A DNA stretch of 7,056 bases from an uncultured Bacteroidota bacterium (GTDB lineage Bacteria; Bacteroidota; Bacteroidia; Chitinophagales; Chitinophagaceae). The position numbers and the translations under genes are program-made. The DNA is taken from assembly GCA_903933995.1 (NCBI GenBank), contig CAIZMD010000080.1, positions 1 through 7,056 of the forward strand, written 5' to 3'. Shown here in pieces: positions 1-6,223 of this stretch. Each line of letters opens with the position of its first letter. The stretch's first letter is position 1. The notes under the pieces are model-generated. The model made no database searches. It was not told the origin of the DNA and worked only from the letters and a program-made list of their open reading frames with translations.

Positions 1-846
1 ACAAGGGTCATGTTAGCTGCACAACACGAAATTTTGCAAAAACCTTTTGGCTGTTCTTGGATTACTTATACGCGTTGTCACGATGATATAGGTTTGGGAT
101 ATGACGATAGTATGATCAGGGCCGCAGGTTTTAATGCTTACGAACATAGGAAATTCCTAAAGGAATATTATTCCGGCGCACTACCCTATTCACCTGCTTC
201 TGGAGCTTTATTTTCTGTGAATCCAAAAACACAGGATGCCAGAATTAGTGGCTCTTTAGCATCGCTCTGCGGACTAGAAAAAGCCATCAACCGCAATGAT
301 GCAAACGCTATTGAAATTGCTTTGCAGAAAATCACCCTCATGCAAGCCCAGAGTATGTTTATAGGCGGGCTTCCCATTTTGTTTTATGGAGATGAATTGG
401 GTACCGTAAATGACTATGGCTATTTAAATGATCCCGGAAAAAGTTATGACAATAGATGGATGCATAGACCCATCATTGACTGGAACAGGGTAGAAAAAAT
501 AAAAGAGCAAGACAGTATTGAAGCAAAGGTTTTCAGCGCTACAAAAAAACTGATTCAGATTAGAAAAAACAATCCGGTTTTTGCTGACACGAAAAATCTA
601 ACCTGGTTAACTCCATACAATATTCATGTTGCTGGATTTATTCGTTCAACTGAAGATCAACAGTTTTATTGTTTGTTCAATTTTAGTGGACAAGCTTCCT
701 ATATTACCTGGTATGCATTTAAAAACCATGGTAAAAGAGGTAACAAACTATTTGACCATTGGTCTGAAACCATGCATGAGATAGGTCATGATCATGAATA
801 CTTAATCATTCCACCTTATGGATGTTGCATTATGGAAGTAATCTAG
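1..846 (+). CDS. Amylosucrase-like GH13 glucansucrase, C-terminal part (5' end outside window)
   Basis: The frame is open to the left edge, so this is the C-terminal part of a longer protein; the first ATG, at base 10, is internal. Numbering from that Met, the segment begins near the end of the GH13 barrel. It shows the CHDDIG motif (His24, Asp25, Asp26), which corresponds to the transition-state-stabilising Asp region of amylosucrases (His392-Asp393 in the Neisseria polysaccharea enzyme). Further on are YGDELGT (126-132) and a KSxDxRWxHRP block (144-153). Arg149 there matches the Arg that forms the pocket-closing salt bridge in the Neisseria enzyme. A C-terminal beta domain follows from about residue 205. 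The known family uses sucrose to build alpha-1,4-glucan and releases fructose. The length after HDD agrees with the Neisseria enzyme, so the 3' end looks intact. The nucleophile and acid/base residues lie outside the window, so a sucrose hydrolase or related GH13 enzyme is possible. No signal peptide can be judged. Confidence 0.88.
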   Translation, partial: TRVMLAAQHEILQKPFGCSWITYTRCHDDIGLGYDDSMIRAAGFNAYEHRKFLKEYYSGALPYSPASGALFSVNPKTQDARISGSLASLCGLEKAINRNDANAIEIALQKITLMQAQSMFIGGLPILFYGDELGTVNDYGYLNDPGKSYDNRWMHRPIIDWNRVEKIKEQDSIEAKVFSATKKLIQIRKNNPVFADTKNLTWLTPYNIHVAGFIRSTEDQQFYCLFNFSGQASYITWYAFKNHGKRGNKLFDHWSETMHEIGHDHEYLIIPPYGCCIMEVI

Positions 847-852
847 CAGTTG

Positions 853-1662
853 CTATTTCAACTTCCATAGTTGACCTTCATATAGGAAAGGCATTAGTTC
901 TAGATAGTATTTGTCGGGCTCAGAAATAAATTCGTAACAGAGATCATAATGTTTCTTTAGAAAAAATTCCATTTTAGATCTACTAAAGAAAATACAAGCA
1001 TAGGAAGCATCTAGTCCATAAAATGCTGGAGGTACGTGCTGTATGGCATATCTATCTTTATCACCTTCAATAAATGCGATAGTATCAAACATCAAGTAGG
1101 GAATACCAGATTTTATTACTTGTTCTAAGAGTTTGTAGGCTTCGCCAATATACTGAATCACCCCATTAAATAGAATGATTTGTGGTTTATGAAACTGGAG
1201 ACATTCTTCTAAAGTATAATAAAAATGTAGGTGTTCATTCTCAAAATTATCCTTCCCTTCTTTAACATAATTAGGCTGTTCAACAATACACCAATGCAAT
1301 GTTTTTACCCCTTTTAAAAAAGCCTTATTTTGGAAATAGGAAGTTCCTAATGACCCCCCAAAGTCTAAAACGGTTAATTCATTATTATTTTCCAATGCCA
1401 ACCTTAGTAAAGTTGACAACAAAGGAAAATTCATTTTTACAGTATCATAGACAATACCGTCCCTTTCATAAGGAACTTCACCACTAACTACTTTTTGGGT
1501 TGATTTTACAATACTTTGCAATATATGCTCTGCATCATACCCACCAGCTTTATTAGTTGCTTCTTCAAAACTAACATAATCACCCTTCCATCCATATTTG
1601 AAGCTGTACCATTTTAGGGTATGAAACAAAGGGGGGAGCATTTGTTTGAACAAATAATGCAT
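853..1662 (-). CDS. Putative SAM-dependent methyltransferase, TIGR04325 family
   Basis: This is a 269-residue protein. It matches my memory of the TIGR04325 putative methyltransferase family in motif order: W25-x-G27-x-Y29, a GYD block (41-43), YERD (65-68), a glycine-rich VLDFGGSLGTSYF motif (98-110) that would bind S-adenosylmethionine, and VEQ (127-129) at the usual acidic strand end. The substrate is unknown. Family members are often found in surface-polysaccharide clusters, but no glycosyltransferase or export gene is visible here. The ATG at 1660-1662 gives the full expected N terminus; Met8 is an alternative start. The gene begins 18 bases after the stop of the potassium-channel gene on the same strand, so the two are probably co-transcribed. 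Its stop lies 6 bases from the convergent amylosucrase stop, with no convincing terminator between them. It is cytosolic by sequence, with no signal peptide. The family call is good; the reaction is inferred from the fold. Confidence 0.83.
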   Translation of the reverse strand: MHYLFKQMLPPLFHTLKWYSFKYGWKGDYVSFEEATNKAGGYDAEHILQSIVKSTQKVVSGEVPYERDGIVYDTVKMNFPLLSTLLRLALENNNELTVLDFGGSLGTSYFQNKAFLKGVKTLHWCIVEQPNYVKEGKDNFENEHLHFYYTLEECLQFHKPQIILFNGVIQYIGEAYKLLEQVIKSGIPYLMFDTIAFIEGDKDRYAIQHVPPAFYGLDASYACIFFSRSKMEFFLKKHYDLCYEFISEPDKYYLELMPFLYEGQLWKLK

Positions 1663-1680
1663 TTTTAAGCTTTTTTAAAA

Positions 1681-2145
1681 CTACAAAGAAAACGGCTCTT
1701 TGTTTAATACTTTTTGAAACAACTCCGATAAAACTTTCTGAACAATAGAAAATAGCATAGCAGTAGACCATCCAAACAGCAAAATCCCGCTCATTGCTTC
1801 AAATCCACTCATGATTCTCCACTGTGGCTCCAATACAATATCTCCATAGCCCACGGTAGCATAAGTAACCATTGAAAAGTAGGTGGCTTCTTCAAAATTG
1901 GCTAATTGTCTGATTTCTGGAATTGAGAGGTATACAATTGCCCAAATCATGATTTCTACAAAATGAAGCAGCATTAGTAAAAGCGCAGTAAAGGACAATA
2001 CCTGGAATGCAGATTTATACCCCAATTTTCTAATTGCCTTTTGTTGTTTTTTATATAGGAATAGTACTAGGTAGGTATTTCCTAAACCGTGTATCCCAAT
2101 AGATACTAAAATAATGCCAACACTAATAAGAACGGGTAAGAACAT
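1681..2145 (-). CDS. Small potassium channel protein (Ion_trans_2 type)
   Basis: This is a 154-residue integral membrane protein. The canonical K+ selectivity filter TVGYGD sits at residues 97-102 (bases 1840-1857), preceded by a pore-helix segment (about 85-96). Hydrophobic helices lie at about 4-20, 48-73 and 112-136. The last two flank the pore as in two-helix channels, and the first is an extra N-terminal helix. A charged KKQQKAIRK stretch (32-40) lies between the first and second helices. There is no RCK/TrkA-N ligand-binding domain and no voltage-sensor arginine ladder, so gating cannot be deduced. Four subunits would be expected to form a passive K+ pore in the inner membrane; that follows from the family, not from this sequence. 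The ATG at 2143-2145 lies next to the 133-base divergent intergenic region, where the promoter should be. The TIGR04325 methyltransferase follows 18 bases downstream. Confidence 0.9.
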   Translation of the reverse strand: MFLPVLISVGIILVSIGIHGLGNTYLVLFLYKKQQKAIRKLGYKSAFQVLSFTALLLMLLHFVEIMIWAIVYLSIPEIRQLANFEEATYFSMVTYATVGYGDIVLEPQWRIMSGFEAMSGILLFGWSTAMLFSIVQKVLSELFQKVLNKEPFSL

Positions 2146-2278
2146 AGGACAAATTGTATGTTAAAAATAGCATAAATGAAGTTTCCAATGAATTAAATGC
2201 AGAAGAAAAATACCCAATAGAGGGTATAGGGGGGCTCTGCAATTGTTTTTCCTTTGAGTCTAACATTTCATTTATTAC
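2146..2278. other. Divergent intergenic region (133 bases) with the expected promoters
   Basis: This spacer separates the minus-strand channel gene from the plus-strand DUF4349 gene, so it should carry at least two outward-facing promoters. I could not find a convincing Bacteroidota promoter (a TTG near -33 and TAnnTTTG near -7) for either gene. The best + strand approximation is TTCCTTTG at 2249-2256, which has one mismatch and no TTG at the right distance. The region also holds a G-rich patch (2222-2234) and a 6-bp dyad, listed separately. I see no RNA gene in it. Confidence 0.5.
2210..2227. repeat. 6-bp inverted repeat (ATACCC / GGGTAT) in the divergent spacer
   Basis: The arms ATACCC (2210-2215) and GGGTAT (2222-2227) are perfect reverse complements around a 6-base centre. 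The dyad lies between the two divergent genes, 51 bases from the + strand start and 64 bases from the - strand start. It could be an operator for a dimeric regulator or a chance dyad. It has no T tract, so it is not an intrinsic terminator. Confidence 0.25.
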
Positions 2279-3142
2279 ATGAAAAGAACCCTATCATTTA
2301 TATTCATTATCCTGTTCTGCATTTCTTGTAACAATAATCAGAAAGACAATGCTTCAGAAAACAGAAACGCTTATGTTCCTGATAGCATTAAAGCTTCATC
2401 AGATGCCATGGGCAACACAGTTACTGATGGCAGAAAATTTATTAGAACTGCAGAAATAAAATTTCAAGTACTGGATGTTACCATAACTACCGCTAAGATT
2501 GAAAATATTGTTAGAAATCAAGGCGGCTTTGTTATTTATACCCATCTAACTAGCACTGTAGACAATAAGGAAACCTCTCAAGTAAGCAGTGATAGCAGTT
2601 TGGAAACTATCTACTATACCTTAAGCAATGAAATAAAGTTGCGTATTCCCAATAGAAAATTTGATAGCACGCTCCAGTCCATTACTGCTCTAGCAGATTT
2701 TCTGGATTATAAAGTTGTACAAGCTGACGATGTTTCTTTACAGCTATTGGATAACCAAATGACCAAAAAAAGGGCTACTAAATCCTCTGGAAAAACTTCT
2801 GCTGAAACAGAAACTTATACCAAAGAAAAAGCCGATGAAGCTGAAATAGCTGACAGGGGATTGTCTGACCAATTAAGGTATAGCACTATTAGTCTACAAT
2901 TCACACAAAGAGAAAGTATTAAACGTTCTATGATTTCCAATAACAAAGATATAGCTGCCTACACTCCTAATATTTTTGTGAAAATCTGGGATGCTATTAA
3001 AATTGGTTGGACCAAAGTAGAAGACCTATTCTTATTTGCTATAGAAATGTGGGGGATTATTCTGCTTGCCTTACTTGCATGGCTACTGTACAAAAGACTT
3101 AGCAACAAAACAAATACAAGGATTCAAAACATGAAACCATGA
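2279..3142 (+). CDS. DUF4349 domain lipoprotein with C-terminal membrane helix
   Basis: This is a 287-residue envelope protein. A hydrophobic signal (4-16) ends in CISC with Cys17 as the likely lipidated residue, although Cys rather than Leu at -3 is not ideal. The body resembles DUF4349: a GRKFIRTAEIKFQV-like strand (51-64), a helix pair, NQGGFV (80-85), and a second strand, EIKLRIPNRKFD (118-129), typical of the family's repeated half. A Lys/Glu/Ala/Thr-rich helical segment follows (162-195). A membrane helix at about 249-271 precedes a short basic tail. A protein with both a lipid anchor and a C-terminal helix is known for this family; the function is not. The last 4 bases overlap the start of the next gene (ATGA), which implies translational coupling and a functional link. 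The start is supported by the signal sequence directly after it. A role in envelope maintenance is possible but not shown. Confidence 0.85.
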   Translation: MKRTLSFIFIILFCISCNNNQKDNASENRNAYVPDSIKASSDAMGNTVTDGRKFIRTAEIKFQVLDVTITTAKIENIVRNQGGFVIYTHLTSTVDNKETSQVSSDSSLETIYYTLSNEIKLRIPNRKFDSTLQSITALADFLDYKVVQADDVSLQLLDNQMTKKRATKSSGKTSAETETYTKEKADEAEIADRGLSDQLRYSTISLQFTQRESIKRSMISNNKDIAAYTPNIFVKIWDAIKIGWTKVEDLFLFAIEMWGIILLALLAWLLYKRLSNKTNTRIQNMKP

Positions 3143-3633
3143 TTGAGATTGACAAACACCAACGTCAACCATTGACAAGTCAGGATAAACAATTTCTTGA
3201 AACTCGTTTATTGGCTTCAAAAAAGGATTTTAAATTAAACCTGATCATCTTTCTCATCATTTGGCTAATCTCTCCATATTTAAGATCTATATCTGACAAG
3301 GACGCCTTAATTGATGAGATGAGCTATCCTGTAGCCCTAGCCTTCATGTCCATTTTTTTCTTTGGCTATTTAGGCTACTACTATTACAAAGGTTTATACC
3401 AAGTAAAGTTGGCTTTAAAATCAGATTTTAAAATAGCGCTACATAGCATTGTGGTAAAAAAGAAAAACGCGCCTATGTTTCACAGAAACGAATTCAGATT
3501 AGAATTGACTAGTAAAGAGTTCAGGTTCCACTTTTTTCCTTTGACCCTGATGAATGATTTTCCACAGGGACAATTATTGTATTTAGAAATGAGTGGGGCT
3601 GGAAAACAACTATTGGATATCAGAAATACCTAG
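3139..3633 (+). CDS. Hypothetical two-helix membrane protein coupled to the DUF4349 gene
   Basis: I do not recognise this 164-residue protein. It has a polar, Gln/Lys-rich N terminus (1-32), a hydrophobic helix (about 34-49), a short polar loop with acidic residues (50-62), and a second helix (about 65-84) that is rich in Phe, Gly and Tyr and ends in GYYYYKG. A basic, beta-prone C-terminal domain follows (90-164) and includes VVKKKN (105-110). Both termini would be cytoplasmic under the positive-inside rule, given the basic residues after helix 2; that is inference. It starts within the ATGA overlap with the DUF4349 lipoprotein, so its translation is probably coupled to it and the two products may interact. 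It ends 25 bases before the strong hairpin terminator, which closes the two-gene unit. There is no enzymatic motif. The coding call rests on the overlap, length and clean two-helix architecture. Confidence 0.75.
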   Translation: MIEIDKHQRQPLTSQDKQFLETRLLASKKDFKLNLIIFLIIWLISPYLRSISDKDALIDEMSYPVALAFMSIFFFGYLGYYYYKGLYQVKLALKSDFKIALHSIVVKKKNAPMFHRNEFRLELTSKEFRFHFFPLTLMNDFPQGQLLYLEMSGAGKQLLDIRNT

Positions 3634-3655
3634 AAAACAGTTGATTGTTTGAGTG

Positions 3656-3687
3656 AAAAAAAATGCCTCCAAATTGGAGGCATTTTT
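3656..3687. terminator. Bidirectional intrinsic terminator between convergent genes
   Basis: The sequence ATGCCTCC / GGAGGCAT forms a hairpin that extends with A-T pairs to a 13-bp stem (3659-3671 with 3675-3687) around a very small loop. An A run (3656-3663) on one side and a T run (3683-3687) on the other give a U tract in either direction. It lies 25 bases after the + strand two-helix gene and 5 bases after the end of the - strand barrel gene, so it should terminate both convergent units. Confidence 0.92.
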
Positions 3688-3692
3688 CAGTA

Positions 3693-4778
3693 TTAGAATC
3701 TTACACTAAATCCAAGATTGATAGAATAGTCTGCAAAGGCAGCATCGCCCTGCGCATAAACGCCAGTTATATTTGTTCTGATTTGGTCAGGCACACTTTG
3801 GGTTCTATTACGAACTAATGCCACTGGAACATAAGCATAGAAATTCAGGTTCTTCACACTGTATGTAACACCAGGTTCTGCAGTCAAGATTCTACCAGGT
3901 CTACGAAAACCTTCGCTGCCACCAATTAAATCATTTACTGGTATGCACTCATATCTTAATCCTCCTGAAACAGTAAACTTGCCAGTATAATAGTTAGCTC
4001 CTACTCTTGCTAGATACTGATCAGGAACACTCATCACGTCTGAAGTATAAGAGACTGTTGCTGCAGAGGGAACACCACCACGTTGGGTAGATACCCCATT
4101 TTGCTCACGAGGGTTTAGCAGATAATACAAATTGGAATAAAGACTCAACTTGTGTGATAAGTTATAATACATGTTTAATTCTGTAGTAAAGCCAGTACCA
4201 CCATCACCTAATTGAATGGATTGATCAACTGGACCAATGATGGTTACGCCAGTGGTAGCGGTATGAAAGCGATCTGTGTACCTATAATCGCCAGTAGGCA
4301 GTTTGATACCCAAACCCGCTTGTATGTTGAATTTGCCCTGTTTGGCTGGATCAATTAACCAGGCATAACCTGCCACGCGAAGATCACCCAAACCAAAGGA
4401 TTCGGTACTATGTCTTTCTTTGCCACCGTGTTCATACAAAGAAGAACGAGTGTTGGCAATAATGGGAACGTACAAAGACATACTCCAACGTTTGTTAAAT
4501 ACACGTGTTAATCCAAAGTCTAGACTATATGCATGATTAATCACTTCTGTTCCATTTGCTACTCTTTGTTTCTGTTCTTCTGTTCCAACAAAGTGTTTGT
4601 AAGATCTAAAGTACCTAGTATTAGAACTAAACATCCAACCGGCACTGTCAAGATTTTTCATGTGATCCATAATGCTACAAGCAGCACCGCCTGCGCCTCT
4701 GATGGCTACGCAGCCCTGTGAATGGGCTACTTGGTTTAATAAAAGACATAGGATTAGTATAGAAAAGAACTTTTTCAT
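3693..4778 (-). CDS. Predicted outer-membrane beta-barrel protein (transporter-like, unknown substrate)
   Basis: This is a 361-residue exported protein. A signal peptide (1-20) ends at AHS before Gln21. The mature N terminus has a Cys pair, Cys23 and Cys34, around a Gly/Ala-rich segment. The rest consists of alternating beta-type strands with aromatic girdle residues. It includes GLGIKLPTGDY (155-165), a sequence style seen in outer-membrane proteins of the phenol MetA/transporter type, and GDGGTGFTTE (191-200). It ends with the C-terminal Phe typical of barrels assembled by BamA. I recall similar Bacteroidota proteins annotated only as hypothetical or transporter. It follows the haloperoxidase-like lipoprotein by 26 bases on the same strand, and the leader between them is CA-rich with no Shine-Dalgarno sequence. 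The pair is probably one operon ending at the hairpin at 3656-3687. The barrel could move a substrate or product of the haloperoxidase-like enzyme, which is inference. Outer-membrane location is fairly sure; the cargo is unknown. Confidence 0.78.
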   Translation of the reverse strand: MKKFFSILILCLLLNQVAHSQGCVAIRGAGGAACSIMDHMKNLDSAGWMFSSNTRYFRSYKHFVGTEEQKQRVANGTEVINHAYSLDFGLTRVFNKRWSMSLYVPIIANTRSSLYEHGGKERHSTESFGLGDLRVAGYAWLIDPAKQGKFNIQAGLGIKLPTGDYRYTDRFHTATTGVTIIGPVDQSIQLGDGGTGFTTELNMYYNLSHKLSLYSNLYYLLNPREQNGVSTQRGGVPSAATVSYTSDVMSVPDQYLARVGANYYTGKFTVSGGLRYECIPVNDLIGGSEGFRRPGRILTAEPGVTYSVKNLNFYAYVPVALVRNRTQSVPDQIRTNITGVYAQGDAAFADYSINLGFSVRF

Positions 4779-4804
4779 TTGTGGGTTTTGTGGTGTGTGT
4801 GATT

Positions 4805-6130
4805 TTATTTCTTCATTTTCAACCTGTCCACTACCAATGCACCAACTTTTCTACCATATTCGGTAGAAATGATACAAGAGTTGTGAAAATGTAAACCGCC
4901 ATAAAATCGGGCCCAGTTATTTTCTTCTGCTGCAGCCCTAAATGATTTAAAGGAACGGTTTGGGATACCAAATTCAATTTCTGTTGAATCGGTATAGGCA
5001 AAATTATCACCAAAGACACTGGTCAGTGATTCCGCAGCTGCGGATGAAATAGTGCTGTGACCACATGTGTATTCCGGAAATGCCGGGGTTTGTAACAAGG
5101 GTCTCCAGTTCATGTCTATATATTTGTTAATCACTGTTTCAGGTCTTACGGTATTGTAAGTATACTTAGCATACCAGCTTTGAATAAATGCATCAAATAG
5201 GGCAATACTTGTTTTGGCAAAAGCAGTTACGGTGGTTCCAAAATCTGATTTTGCTTTTTGAGCAGCAATACCTACAACACTCATCCAGTGACCTGGAGGG
5301 CTGAATTTTTTGCTACCAAACATGGCATGTCCTGTTACATTCATTTTAAATGGATTGTCGTCCCAGAACTCAGCCATATGGCGCTGTTCAGGGCTAAGAC
5401 TATCCACTGCATTTTTGATCTTCATCACTTCCTGATAGTACTTGCTATTCTTATCTGTGATATTAAATGTAGGCGGAGGAGGAACATTAAAGAAACCAGC
5501 ACTGTCAATGACCATGGGTCTAATTTCTTTCCAGTGTGGCTCTGCCGCAGAAGCATATAAGGGTGGTGTAGGAACCCATCTTCCTGGAATATCCAAGACA
5601 GTATATTTTTCAGCACCACGGGTTTCTAGGTAATTGTCTTTTTTACTCCAACGAATAATAGACATACCCACGCTATCTGCTAACTCCTGAGATTTTTTCT
5701 CAACCGCATCGGGCAATCCTTTTGTTCTAGCAAGTGCAAGAATGCTGTCTTTATACAACTTCAAACTTCCTTCAGGAAAAGTGACCGCTTCTCCCACTTT
5801 CATATAAGCCAATAAAGCTGCTAATTCAATATCTGCACCTACCGTATCTTTTGGCAGGCTAATAGTCTTTAAACCATTCAGCTGACCGGCCAAAGATTGA
5901 TATTCATTGGGGTTAGCTGCTGCTACCACTTCATAAGCTGCAATGGCTGCATAAGCATAGTTTCTAGAAGCTACCATGGGAGGAAAATTATTTCCCATGA
6001 CCACGGTATTTAATTCGTGTACGGTATTGCTAAACAAGTCAGGATTGTGCAAATAATTTTTATATTCCGTATTATTCTTGCATCCAAATAATAGCACAGT
6101 TGCGCATATCCCAATCAGGAAATATTTCAT
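4805..6130 (-). CDS. Vanadium-dependent haloperoxidase-like (PAP2 superfamily) lipoprotein
   Basis: This is a 441-residue protein. A signal (1-16) ends in the lipobox LFGC, with Cys17 lipidated, so it should be anchored in the envelope. It carries the three superfamily motifs in order: K322-x6-R329-P330; CGH at 356-358 within PEYTCGHS; and R408-x5-H414 within RFYGGLHF. The K-to-R and R-to-H spacings match those of Curvularia chloroperoxidase (Lys353/Arg360, Arg490/His496). His414 would hold vanadate (or attack phosphate in a phosphatase), and His358 would be the acid-base residue. The N-terminal helical part (about 35-120) resembles other bacterial haloperoxidase-like proteins. The position normally held by Ser in SGH is Cys356. 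The activity could be halide oxidation or phosphatase, and sequence alone does not decide. The gene starts 38 bases after a hairpin on the same strand and is followed by the outer-membrane barrel gene. The ATG at 6128-6130 is supported by the signal sequence. Confidence 0.88.
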   Translation of the reverse strand: MKYFLIGICATVLLFGCKNNTEYKNYLHNPDLFSNTVHELNTVVMGNNFPPMVASRNYAYAAIAAYEVVAAANPNEYQSLAGQLNGLKTISLPKDTVGADIELAALLAYMKVGEAVTFPEGSLKLYKDSILALARTKGLPDAVEKKSQELADSVGMSIIRWSKKDNYLETRGAEKYTVLDIPGRWVPTPPLYASAAEPHWKEIRPMVIDSAGFFNVPPPPTFNITDKNSKYYQEVMKIKNAVDSLSPEQRHMAEFWDDNPFKMNVTGHAMFGSKKFSPPGHWMSVVGIAAQKAKSDFGTTVTAFAKTSIALFDAFIQSWYAKYTYNTVRPETVINKYIDMNWRPLLQTPAFPEYTCGHSTISSAAAESLTSVFGDNFAYTDSTEIEFGIPNRSFKSFRAAAEENNWARFYGGLHFHNSCIISTEYGRKVGALVVDRLKMKK

Positions 6131-6168
6131 ATCTCAATAATAAGCTGATAGTAAATAAATAATAAAGT

Positions 6169-6198
6169 AACCTGCACGGCTGCTATTCCGTGCAGGTT
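6169..6198 (-). terminator. GC-rich hairpin between hypothetical and haloperoxidase-like genes
   Basis: A perfect 11-bp stem, AACCTGCACGG (6169-6179) with CCGTGCAGGTT (6188-6198), encloses an 8-base loop. On the minus strand it lies 25 bases after the stop of the 185-residue gene. It is followed by an interrupted T-rich stretch (ACTTTATTATTTATTT), not a clean U run. It is probably an intrinsic terminator for the GH65-like/hypothetical unit. A partial terminator or attenuator for the next gene, which starts 38 bases later, is possible. Confidence 0.65.
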
Positions 6199-6223
6199 TT
6201 GAAATCTTGTTAATCATCTGGTA

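Noticed and set aside
858..874. TCAACT/AGTTGA hairpin just after the amylosucrase stop, considered as its terminator.
   Set aside because: The stem is only 6 bp and AT-rich, has no T tract after it, and lies inside the methyltransferase coding sequence.
1299..1487. A + strand open frame inside the methyltransferase gene.
   Set aside because: It lies wholly antisense to a gene with clear family motifs and has no domain signal.
1663..1680. AT-rich imperfect dyad around AAGCTT between the channel and methyltransferase genes, considered as a terminator.
   Set aside because: It contains almost no G-C pairs, so the hairpin would be too weak to separate the two genes.
2249..2256. TTCCTTTG, considered as a Bacteroidota -7 promoter element for the DUF4349 gene.
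   Set aside because: It has one mismatch to TAnnTTTG, and no TTG lies at the usual distance upstream, so it is not strong enough to list as a promoter.
4779..4804. CA-rich repeat-like leader (ACACACACCACAAAACCCACAA on the minus strand in short units) before the barrel gene, considered as a phase-variable microsatellite.
   Set aside because: The pure CA run is only about four units and is interrupted, too short to expect slippage-driven phase variation.
5258..5633. Overlapping open frames on the + strand inside the haloperoxidase-like gene.
   Set aside because: They are shadows of a well-supported gene, and their translations are low-complexity or Cys/His-rich with no recognisable domain.
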